Shown here one piece after another: positions 1-5,163 of a DNA stretch of 5,755 bases (its first letter is position 1; each line of letters starts with the position of its first letter). The notes below the pieces were generated by a model. That model was not told where the DNA came from and did no database searches. It saw only the letters and a list, made by a program, of their open reading frames with translations. The DNA is taken from the NCBI GenBank assembly GCA_902497185.1, contig CABVEG010000125.1:1-5755 (forward strand), in the 5' to 3' direction. This DNA is from an uncultured Eubacteriales bacterium (lineage in GTDB: Bacteria; Bacillota; Clostridia; Lachnospirales; CAG-274). A program made the position numbers and the translations under genes.

Positions 1-159
1 TGCTTGGGCGAGCAGCAAAACAAGGTTTTGCGACCAGCCTCGGTCGGGCAAAGCTCTTACAAGCAACTTTGCTACGCAAAGCAAGTCCCGTATATTTCGG
101 GATTGCAAACCTGTGGATTAAAGTCTGCGACGCTTTTTGAATTACGGTTTCGCAACTAA
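1..159 (+). other. Dyad-rich, GC-elevated island with an open frame running in from the left edge (possible 3' end of a hypothetical ORF or a repeat element)
   Basis: Frame 1 is open from base 1 through 52 sense codons to a TAA at 157-159, with no ATG inside, so any start lies outside the window. The encoded peptide (for example KVLRPASVGQSSYKQLCYAK, then ...LFELRFRN) has no domain I recognise. The reverse strand is also open over about the first 120 bases, which argues that composition rather than selection keeps the frames open. Base composition is visibly richer in G+C than the A/T-rich DNA that follows. Short inverted repeats are dense: 15-21/25-31, 31-35/42-46, 67-72/76-81, 86-90/98-102 and 126-130/150-154. 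This could be the end of an interspersed repeat, a structured RNA or a spurious ORF; I cannot decide without a copy-number search. Confidence 0.35.
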
Positions 160-288
160 ATTCACTATTTCTTGAAAAATCTAGTTTTTTGACAGTCTGG
201 TTTATTTCATTTTTTTCAAAATTACTGTTTTGGGCATTTTGTCCATATATTTCCTACTGCAAAAGGATAAATTGGTTATAGTAGGTAC
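160..288. other. A/T-rich intergenic stretch upstream of the typA promoter
   Basis: No coding potential or recognisable RNA is visible here. It holds several T-runs and one imperfect dyad: CCTACT at 253-258 pairs with AGTAGG at 280-285, and ATAA at 267-270 pairs with TTAT at 276-279. The right arm is continuous and the left arm is interrupted by 8 unpaired bases. The dyad ends 3 bases before the typA -35 box, so it could bind a regulator or be chance in A/T-rich DNA. Confidence 0.4.
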
Positions 289-317
289 TTGATAAATTAA
301 AATAATGGTGTTAAAAT
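289..317 (+). promoter_or_regulatory. Predicted sigma-A promoter for typA
   Basis: TTGATA at 289-294 (one mismatch to TTGACA) and TAAAAT at 312-317 (one mismatch to TATAAT) are separated by exactly 17 bases. Transcription would start near 324, giving a leader of about 60 bases before the preferred typA start at 387. The position makes the upstream ATG at 333 unlikely as a start, because it would lie only about 9 bases into the message. Confidence 0.65.
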
Positions 318-386
318 AGTAATAATGCGGTAATGTTTATTTTTTTTAATAATATAAATTTTAAGGAAAGAGTGGAAAAAAATATT

Positions 387-2222
387 ATGATCAAGACCAG
401 AGATGATATTAGAAATATAGCTATTATTGCTCACGTTGACCACGGCAAAACTACATTGGTTGACGAGCTTTTAAAGCAGAGCGGTACGTTTAGAACAAAT
501 CAGGTTGTCAGAGAAAGAGTAATGGACAGCGGTGATATTGAAAGAGAAAGAGGTATCACTATACTTTCTAAGAACACATCTGTTTACTATGAGCATACTA
601 AAATTAATATTGTAGATACTCCGGGACATGCTGACTTTGGCGGTGAAGTTGAGCGTGTACTTAAAATGGTAAACGGTGTTGTACTTGTGGTAGATGCTTA
701 TGAAGGTGCAATGCCACAGACTAAGTTTGTTTTAAGAAATGCGTTATCTCTTGGTTTGCCTGTAGTTGTATGTGTAAATAAGATTGACAGACCTGAGGCA
801 AGACCTGATGAGGTTGTTGATGAAATTCTTGAATTATTTATGGAGCTTGATGCTACAGACGAGCAGCTTGATTCTCCTTTTGTATTTGCATCAGCAAAGC
901 TGGGTAAGGCAGGCTTAACACCAGAAGAGGCTCTTAATGCAGAAAATATGAAGCCATTGTTTGACACTATTGTTGAGCATATTCCTGCACCTCAGGGTGA
1001 TCCTGATGCTAATTTACAGATGCTTGTAACAACTATTGATTATAATGAATATGTAGGTAAAATAGGTATCGGTAAAATTGAACATGGTACTGTTAAGGTA
1101 AATGACGAGGTTTGTATTGTAAATTACCATGAGCCTGAAAAACTTATTAAGCTTAGAGTTACAAAGCTTTATGAATATGAGGGACTTGAAAGAGTAGAGG
1201 TTAAGGAAAGTACAATAGGCTCTATTGTTGCTGTTTCAGGTATGCCTGATATTCACATTGGCGATACTATTGCAGGTATTGAGAATCCTGTTGCTTTAGA
1301 GGTAAACAAGATTTCAGAGCCTACACTTTCAATGACCTTCCATGTTAATGATTCTCCTTTTGCAGGTCAGGAAGGTAAATATGTTACTTCAAGACACCTT
1401 AGGGACAGACTTATGAAGGAGTTAAATACCGATGTTTCATTAAGAGTTGAGGACACTGATGTTGCAGAGGCATTTAAGGTAAGCGGCAGAGGTGAACTTC
1501 ATTTATCAATTCTTATTGAAACAATGAGAAGAGAGGGCTATGAATTCCAGGTTTCAAGACCTGAGGTTCTTTATAAAAAAGATGAAAACGGCAAGAAACT
1601 TGAGCCAATGGAGCTTGTTACTATTGACGTGCCTGAAGAATATGTAGGTTCTGTTATTGAAAAACTTGGTGTTCGTAAGGGCGAAATGGTAAATATGGCT
1701 CCAAGTCATTCAGGCTATACAAGAGTTGAGTTTAATATTCCTGCAAGAGGCTTAATAGGCTACAGAAATGAGTTTATGACCGATACAAGAGGTAACGGTA
1801 TTATGAACAGTCAGTTTAACGGTTATGAACCTTTTAAGGGTGATATTCCATCAAGAAGTCAGGGCTCTCTTGTTGCAAGTGAAACAGGTGATGCTGTTGC
1901 TTACGGTCTTTTTAATGCACAGGAAAGAGGAGATCTTTTTATAGGTGCAGGTACTAAGGTTTATATGGGTATGGTTGTAGGCAGAAATGCAAGAATTGAA
2001 GATATGCCTATTAACGTTTGTAAGAAAAAGCAGCTTACCAATACAAGAGCATCAGGCTCTGACGATGCATTAAAACTTACACCACATATTGTAATGAGTC
2101 TTGAACAGTGTATTGATTTTATTTCTGATGATGAGCTTGTAGAAGTAACTCCGGAATCATTAAGAATCAGAAAGAGAATTCTTGACCCTGTTGAAAGAAG
2201 AAAGGCTGCAAGAAATAATTAA
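387..2222 (+). CDS. typA: Translational GTPase TypA/BipA
   Basis: A ribosome-associated GTPase of the EF-G/LepA family, which acts in the cytoplasm on the 70S ribosome or on 50S assembly and is linked to stress and low-temperature growth. The product is 611 residues, the usual family length. G1 is AHVDHGKTT at residues 15-23, switch I is RGITI at 55-59, G3 is DTPGH at 77-81 and G4 is NKID at 131-134; a G5-like SAKLG follows. The middle carries the beta-barrel and EF-G-like domains. The C-terminal third has the TypA-specific stretch with GHSGYTR-like, ARGLIGYRNEF and TRGNGIM motifs. The frame stays open upstream to an ATG at 333 and a GTG at 372. I chose 387 because homologues begin a few residues before RNIAIIAHVDHGK. 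No start has a well-placed SD: AAGGA at 363-367 is too far from 387 and too close to 372. No disabling changes were seen. Confidence 0.96.
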   Translation: MIKTRDDIRNIAIIAHVDHGKTTLVDELLKQSGTFRTNQVVRERVMDSGDIERERGITILSKNTSVYYEHTKINIVDTPGHADFGGEVERVLKMVNGVVLVVDAYEGAMPQTKFVLRNALSLGLPVVVCVNKIDRPEARPDEVVDEILELFMELDATDEQLDSPFVFASAKLGKAGLTPEEALNAENMKPLFDTIVEHIPAPQGDPDANLQMLVTTIDYNEYVGKIGIGKIEHGTVKVNDEVCIVNYHEPEKLIKLRVTKLYEYEGLERVEVKESTIGSIVAVSGMPDIHIGDTIAGIENPVALEVNKISEPTLSMTFHVNDSPFAGQEGKYVTSRHLRDRLMKELNTDVSLRVEDTDVAEAFKVSGRGELHLSILIETMRREGYEFQVSRPEVLYKKDENGKKLEPMELVTIDVPEEYVGSVIEKLGVRKGEMVNMAPSHSGYTRVEFNIPARGLIGYRNEFMTDTRGNGIMNSQFNGYEPFKGDIPSRSQGSLVASETGDAVAYGLFNAQERGDLFIGAGTKVYMGMVVGRNARIEDMPINVCKKKQLTNTRASGSDDALKLTPHIVMSLEQCIDFISDDELVEVTPESLRIRKRILDPVERRKAARNN

Positions 2223-2229
2223 GAAATAG

Positions 2230-2252
2230 AGGGAGAGCAAAGCTCTCCCTTT
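2230..2252 (+). terminator. Hairpin after typA, probably a weak or partial terminator
   Basis: AGGGAGAGC (2230-2238) and GCTCTCCCT (2242-2250) form a perfect 9-bp stem with an AAA loop, 7 bases after the typA stop. The following T-run is only about three bases (2250-2252) before AATG. The strong stem with a poor U-tract suggests leaky termination, letting some transcription continue into the flippase gene, for which I see no separate promoter. Confidence 0.6.
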
Positions 2253-2277
2253 AATGACTACAGATAAAGGTGATGAA

Positions 2278-3807
2278 ATGGGGAATAATCAGAAAAATAA
2301 TAATTTATTAGGCGGCTCTTTTGTTAAAATGGCGGCAATACTTGCAGGAGCAGGGCTTGTTGTAAGATTTATAGGCTTCTTATACAGACTGCCCCTTACC
2401 AATATGATTGGTGATGAGGGCAATGGTATTTATGCCGCAGGCTACAATATTTATAACTTCTTTCTTATTATGAGTTCAGCAGGTCTGCCTGTTGCCATAT
2501 CCAGAATGATAGCAGAAAAACTTGCCCTTGAGGAATATAGCAATGCAAGAAAGATATTCAGGGTTTCTATGCTGGCATCAGGAGGTTTAAGTTTGCTTTT
2601 TGCCATACTTATGGCTGTGGGAACATATATTTTTCAGCGATATTGTATTGCAACAGGAAACACTGATAATTTATGGTATCCTAGTGTATGGTGTCTTTAC
2701 ACTCTTTCGCCTACTATATTTATTGTAGGTGTTATGGCTGTGTACAGAGGATATTTTCAGGGCTTTCACCAGAAAGGCACGGGTATAGGCGCTCTTTCTG
2801 GTCTTATTATTCTTATGATTTTTTATGTAAAGACTATTAAAAAGAGAAATGAAATTTTTGCACTGGATAAAAAGAATTACAGAGTTGAGGGCAGTGGAGA
2901 AATAGTTTCTAATCTTGTTAAGATTGCAGTTCCCGTTATTACCGGTACGGCTATTTTTTCAATGACTAATTTTGTGGATATGGTTATGGTTAATTCAAGA
3001 CTTGCAGCAGCAGGCTTTGACCATAATACCATTGTTAAACTTTACGGTCAGCTTAATGGCAAATATGTTACCCTTTCTACAATGCCTGTTGCCATATCAA
3101 CGGCAATAGCAACTGCTGTTATACCAAGTATTGCAGCAAGTATGGCAAGAAAGGAGCACAGTATTGTTCAGTCAAAGGTAGACACTGCCCTTAGAGTAAC
3201 AATGATGATTTCCATTCCTGCCGCAGGCGGTTTGGGAGCATTGGGCACGCCTATACTTGCTATGCTTTTCCCCAGATATGCAGAGGGCGGTTCATTGATT
3301 ACGGTAGGTTCAATAAGTGTAATTTTCCTTGCATTAAGTCAGATTTCAACAGGTGTTTTGCAGGGAATAGGCAAGGTTAAAACTCCTGCATTTAATGCTC
3401 TTTGGGGTGCTCTTGTAAAGATTCCCGTAAACTACGTCCTTATAGCAATACCTCAGATAAATATTATAGGTGCAGTTATAAGTACAACTGTCTGCTACAT
3501 AGTATGTAGTATACTTAATTTCAGAGCTTTGGTTAAGACTACAGGTGTTAAGCCTGATTATACAGGTATGCTTTTAAAGCCGGGATTTTCTGCCTTGTGT
3601 ATGAGTATTTGCGCTGTTGCTGCTTATAGGGGTATTTACTGCCTTGTTCCAAGTAATACATTTGCAACCTTGGCGGCAATACTTATTGCAATAGTAGTTT
3701 ATGTTATTGTAATGATACTTGTTAAGGGCTTTAAGAGAGAAGATTTAAAAATGATGCCTGCAGGAACAAAACTTATTGGCTTTTTGGAAAAGATTAATCG
3801 TATATAG
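2278..3807 (+). CDS. MOP-superfamily flippase, SpoVB/YtgP (MurJ-like) polysaccharide biosynthesis protein, apparently lacking one helix
   Basis: A polytopic inner-membrane protein of the MVF/MOP group, whose members flip lipid-linked oligosaccharides such as lipid II (YtgP/MurJ) or act in spore cortex formation (SpoVB). Family signatures are RFIGFLYRLPLTNMIGDEGNG (residues 30-50), SSAGLPVAIS (66-75) and YRGYFQG (156-162). I count about 13 hydrophobic helices instead of 14. After YRGYFQG the family normally continues through a segment like MVPTAVSQ..EQ..N (fifth helix) before a GTGIGA motif. Here GYFQGFHQ (158-165) runs straight into KGTGIGALSGL (166-176), so roughly 40-45 residues are missing in frame. 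Length is 509 residues against about 520-550 expected. The start at 2278 has the SD-like AAAGGTGAT at 2266-2274; an in-frame ATG at 2254 abuts the typA hairpin and has no SD. The gene is linked to the next by a 9-base gap. Lipid II is the likely substrate class, but the exact subfamily is uncertain. Confidence 0.88.
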   Translation: MGNNQKNNNLLGGSFVKMAAILAGAGLVVRFIGFLYRLPLTNMIGDEGNGIYAAGYNIYNFFLIMSSAGLPVAISRMIAEKLALEEYSNARKIFRVSMLASGGLSLLFAILMAVGTYIFQRYCIATGNTDNLWYPSVWCLYTLSPTIFIVGVMAVYRGYFQGFHQKGTGIGALSGLIILMIFYVKTIKKRNEIFALDKKNYRVEGSGEIVSNLVKIAVPVITGTAIFSMTNFVDMVMVNSRLAAAGFDHNTIVKLYGQLNGKYVTLSTMPVAISTAIATAVIPSIAASMARKEHSIVQSKVDTALRVTMMISIPAAGGLGALGTPILAMLFPRYAEGGSLITVGSISVIFLALSQISTGVLQGIGKVKTPAFNALWGALVKIPVNYVLIAIPQINIIGAVISTTVCYIVCSILNFRALVKTTGVKPDYTGMLLKPGFSALCMSICAVAAYRGIYCLVPSNTFATLAAILIAIVVYVIVMILVKGFKREDLKMMPAGTKLIGFLEKINRI

Positions 3808-3812
3808 GAGGG
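3806..3812 (+). promoter_or_regulatory. Shine-Dalgarno overlapping the flippase stop codon
   Basis: AGGAGGG begins on the last two bases of the flippase TAG stop (3805-3807) and sits 4 bases before the ATG at 3817. This arrangement fixes the start of the downstream gene and suggests coupled translation of the two membrane proteins. Confidence 0.8.
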
Positions 3813-3816
3813 CTTT

Positions 3817-4317
3817 ATGGAAGGTTTAATTGATTTTATGCTTAATCTCCTTAATGGACTTAATAAGGATTTGACAATTTTTATTATTTCAATGATACCT
3901 ATTTTGGAGCTTAGAGGCGGTATGATTGCAGCAAGTATTTTAGGAGTACCTTATGTAAGAGCATTGATTTTATGTATAATAGGCAATATTATTCCTATTC
4001 CTTTTATACTTTTGTTTATAAATAAAATTTTTGAATTATTAAAGAATTTTAAATTAACCAAGGGTATTGTGGAAAAACTTGAAAACAGAGCCATGGGTAA
4101 AAGTGATAAAATTCAGAAATATGAATTTTTGGGAATACTTCTTTTTGTAGGTATACCTTTGCCGGGAACAGGCGCATGGACGGGTTCATTAATTGCGGCA
4201 CTTTTGAGAATTAAATTGAGAAAGGCTGTACCTGCCGTGTTTTTGGGTATATTGATGGCAGCGGCAATAATGAGCTTTATTGCCTATGCAATACCTTATA
4301 TTGTTATGAGTTTTTAG
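3817..4317 (+). CDS. COG2426/PF06695 'small multidrug export' family membrane protein
   Basis: A 166-residue integral membrane protein matching the family annotated as 'putative small multi-drug export protein', whose substrate is not established. Visible signatures are IPILELRGGMIA (residues 27-38), GNIIPIP (56-62) and PLPGTGAWTGS (114-124). The two proline/glycine-rich motifs lie in separate halves and look like re-entrant loops. A charged, probably cytoplasmic segment (about 76-103, rich in Lys and Glu) separates the halves. Hydrophobic spans are near 20-42, 47-69, 104-130 and 138-164. The gene follows the flippase by 9 bases with an SD overlapping that gene's stop, so the two are almost certainly one operon. 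It ends one base before the arms of a bidirectional terminator. The multidrug label is weak; the pairing with a lipid-linked-sugar flippase makes an envelope role equally plausible (inference). Confidence 0.88.
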   Translation: MEGLIDFMLNLLNGLNKDLTIFIISMIPILELRGGMIAASILGVPYVRALILCIIGNIIPIPFILLFINKIFELLKNFKLTKGIVEKLENRAMGKSDKIQKYEFLGILLFVGIPLPGTGAWTGSLIAALLRIKLRKAVPAVFLGILMAAAIMSFIAYAIPYIVMSF

Positions 4318-4356
4318 TAAAGTAAAAAAGTGCCTTTTCGGCACTTTTTTACTTTA
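4318..4356. terminator. Perfect bidirectional intrinsic terminator between convergent genes
   Basis: Arms 4318-4334 and 4340-4356 pair perfectly over 17 bp (core AAAAAAGTGCC / GGCACTTTTTT) around a TTTTC loop. Both strands end in a six-T run, so it can stop the flippase/COG2426 operon rightward and the hicAB operon leftward. The hicB stop codon (4349-4351) lies inside the right arm. A near-copy occurs at 5066-5100. Confidence 0.92.
4321..4355 (+). repeat. 35-bp direct repeat, copy 1 (terminator type), left of hicAB
   Basis: This segment matches 5066-5100 at 33 of 35 positions by direct comparison; the differences are T versus C in the loop (4335) and C versus T at 4352. The start-to-start distance is 745 bp, and the pair brackets the whole hicAB unit including its operator. 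It may be a duplicated site from insertion of the module, or simply a terminator sequence used widely in this genome. Confidence 0.75.
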
Positions 4357-4771
4357 TATTTAACTGTTCTTTAAGTGCATTTTGAAGGGTTTGTGAAAAG
4401 TTTATTCCTTGTTCTGTTGCAGCCTTGTTAAGCCATGCAGGAATAGTTAAAGTTTTTTTCACGGATTTCTCAAAATGGTTTTTTGCATATTCTGCCACAT
4501 CTACAGCTATCATATTAACAAAGGATTCGTCAGAAGAAATATCCAATTCATTTTCAATAGATTTAATATTAATATCATGAATGCCGGAGGGCTTAGGAAT
4601 ATCCTCATTATCTTTTTTACAAGTGTACAAATATCCTGCAAGACAGTCAACAGCCATTTCCATAGTTTCCTGAAGATTGCTGCCGCAGGTTGAAAGCCAG
4701 TTTAAATCCGGAAATACAACGGAGTATCCGTTTTCTTCCTTAAAAAAACAAGCCGGATATACAGATAACAT
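4349..4771 (-). CDS. hicB: HicB-family antitoxin with a C-terminal ribbon-helix-helix domain
   Basis: The antitoxin of a type II HicAB module: it binds and neutralises HicA and represses its own operon. The product is 140 residues. The N-terminal half is the partly degraded RNase-H-like HicB fold: YPACFFKEENGYSVVFPDL (5-23), then STCGSNLQETMEMA (27-40) in place of the usual GC.T.GDTLEEA, then IPKPS (58-62). The middle (about 65-100) is acidic and probably a linker. The C-terminus (about 105-137, KKTLTIPAWLNKAATEQG then INFSQTLQNALKEQL) is a ribbon-helix-helix DNA-binding domain. A perfect AAGGAGG SD with 6-base spacing (complement of 4778-4786) fixes the start. The gene lies 31 bases downstream of hicA in the same operon, and its stop is inside the shared terminator. 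Confidence 0.9.
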   Translation of the reverse strand: MLSVYPACFFKEENGYSVVFPDLNWLSTCGSNLQETMEMAVDCLAGYLYTCKKDNEDIPKPSGIHDINIKSIENELDISSDESFVNMIAVDVAEYAKNHFEKSVKKTLTIPAWLNKAATEQGINFSQTLQNALKEQLNIK

Positions 4772-4777
4772 ATAAAT

Positions 4778-4786
4778 AACCTCCTT
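4778..4786 (-). promoter_or_regulatory. Strong ribosome binding site of hicB
   Basis: The reverse strand reads AAGGAGGTT, a perfect match to the 16S tail, 6 bases before the ATG that ends at 4771. A strong independent site would help keep antitoxin in excess over toxin. Confidence 0.8.
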
Positions 4787-4794
4787 ATAACCGC

Positions 4795-4823
4795 AAGCAG
4801 GATTATTTTAACCCTGCCTGCTT
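4795..4823 (-). other. Inverted repeat spanning the hicA stop, just upstream of the hicB SD
   Basis: AAGCAGG (4795-4801) and CCTGCTT (4817-4823) form a 7-bp stem with a 15-base loop, which contains the hicA stop codon (4803-4805). The hairpin ends 8 bases before the hicB SD in the mRNA. It lacks a T-run, so it is not a terminator; it could affect mRNA processing or the relative yields of HicA and HicB, or be incidental. Confidence 0.4.
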
Positions 4824-4991
4824 TAAGATGGAAATTTCAGTGCCTCTTGGTAAGTCTTTACTATGAAATGGTATTGTGACCTTACCTTTTTTAGTAGGGT
4901 GTATGTAGTGTCTGTGAGAACCTGTCTGAGATTTAAACACCCACCCGTCTGCAAGGATAATTTTTTCCATCTCGCTTGGTTTCTTAGGCAT
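4803..4991 (-). CDS. hicA: HicA mRNA interferase toxin
   Basis: A small type II toxin with a double-stranded-RNA-binding-like fold that cleaves mRNA and halts translation until HicB binds it. The 62-residue product is typical in length. Family features are an N-terminal helix (MPKKPSEMEKIILADGW), then GSHRHYIHPTKKGKVTIPFH (24-43), KDLPRGT (45-51) and ISILKQAGL at the C-terminus. His26 in the GSH motif is the expected catalytic histidine and is intact, so the toxin looks active. AAGGAGG (complement of 5000-5006) lies 8 bases before the ATG. hicA is the first gene of a two-gene operon, the common order for this system, and is transcribed from the promoter at 5015-5043. Confidence 0.93.
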   Translation of the reverse strand: MPKKPSEMEKIILADGWVFKSQTGSHRHYIHPTKKGKVTIPFHSKDLPRGTEISILKQAGLK

Positions 4992-5014
4992 TATTATTTC
5001 CTCCTTGCAATATT

Positions 5015-5043
5015 ATTATACTCAATAATACGTATTATGTCAA
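5015..5043 (-). promoter_or_regulatory. Consensus promoter of the hicAB operon
   Basis: On the reverse strand a perfect TTGACA (complement of 5038-5043) and a perfect TATAAT (complement of 5015-5020) are separated by exactly 17 bases. Transcription would start near 5008, giving a leader of about 17 bases with the hicA SD almost at its 5' end. So strong a promoter usually needs tight repression, which the overlapping operators can supply. Confidence 0.88.
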
Positions 5044-5053
5044 TACGTATTAT
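5025..5053. promoter_or_regulatory. Twin palindromic operator, predicted HicB binding site
   Basis: ATAATACGTATTAT (5025-5038) is a perfect 14-bp palindrome lying almost wholly in the promoter spacer. A second perfect palindrome, AATACGTATT (5042-5051), overlaps the -35 box. Both copies share AATACGTATTAT, and their centres are 15 bp apart, about one and a half helical turns. The position over the promoter and the ribbon-helix-helix domain of HicB make HicB autorepression the best reading (inference). Confidence 0.8.
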
Positions 5054-5065
5054 AAAAAGGTGATA

Positions 5066-5100
5066 AGTAAAAAAGTGCCCTTTCGGCACTTTTTTATTTT
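5066..5100 (-). terminator. Terminator of the cwlD-like gene; 35-bp direct repeat, copy 2
   Basis: Arms 5068-5079 and 5085-5096 form a perfect 12-bp stem around CTTTC, with T-runs on both strands. It lies about 65 bases past the amidase stop in the direction of transcription and just upstream of the hicAB promoter, so it insulates hicAB from readthrough. It matches 4321-4355 at 33 of 35 bases. Confidence 0.85.
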
Positions 5101-5163
5101 GCAAATAATAATGAAGGAGGAATCTATATAAACATCCATATTTTCGTTTGGATAGGAATTTTT

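Noticed and set aside
187..217. Perfect TTGACA at 189-194 as a second typA promoter
   Set aside because: No -10-like hexamer is found at 16-18 bases downstream; that position is a T-run.
333..386. N-terminal extension of TypA from the ATG at 333 (or the GTG at 372)
   Set aside because: It is in frame, but 333 lies only about 9 bases after the predicted transcription start and has no SD. The residues are low-complexity (FIFFNNIN) and unlike the conserved TypA N-terminus, which fits a start at 387.
698..967. Reverse-strand open frame inside typA
   Set aside because: It lies wholly within the strongly conserved typA GTPase coding region, has serine-rich shadow composition and matches no family I know.
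4475..4693. Forward open frame opposite hicB
   Set aside because: It is antisense to a clear HicB gene, has no SD and no recognisable domain.
4863..5063. Forward open frame across hicA and its promoter
   Set aside because: It overlaps hicA, the promoter and the operators, has no SD, and its product resembles no known protein.
5111..5131. Forward AAGGAGG (5114-5120) with a 6-codon ATG mini-ORF (5111-5131)
   Set aside because: The SD-like sequence is inside the mini-ORF rather than before it, no suitable start follows at the right distance, and no promoter points this way. It is probably chance or a decayed remnant.
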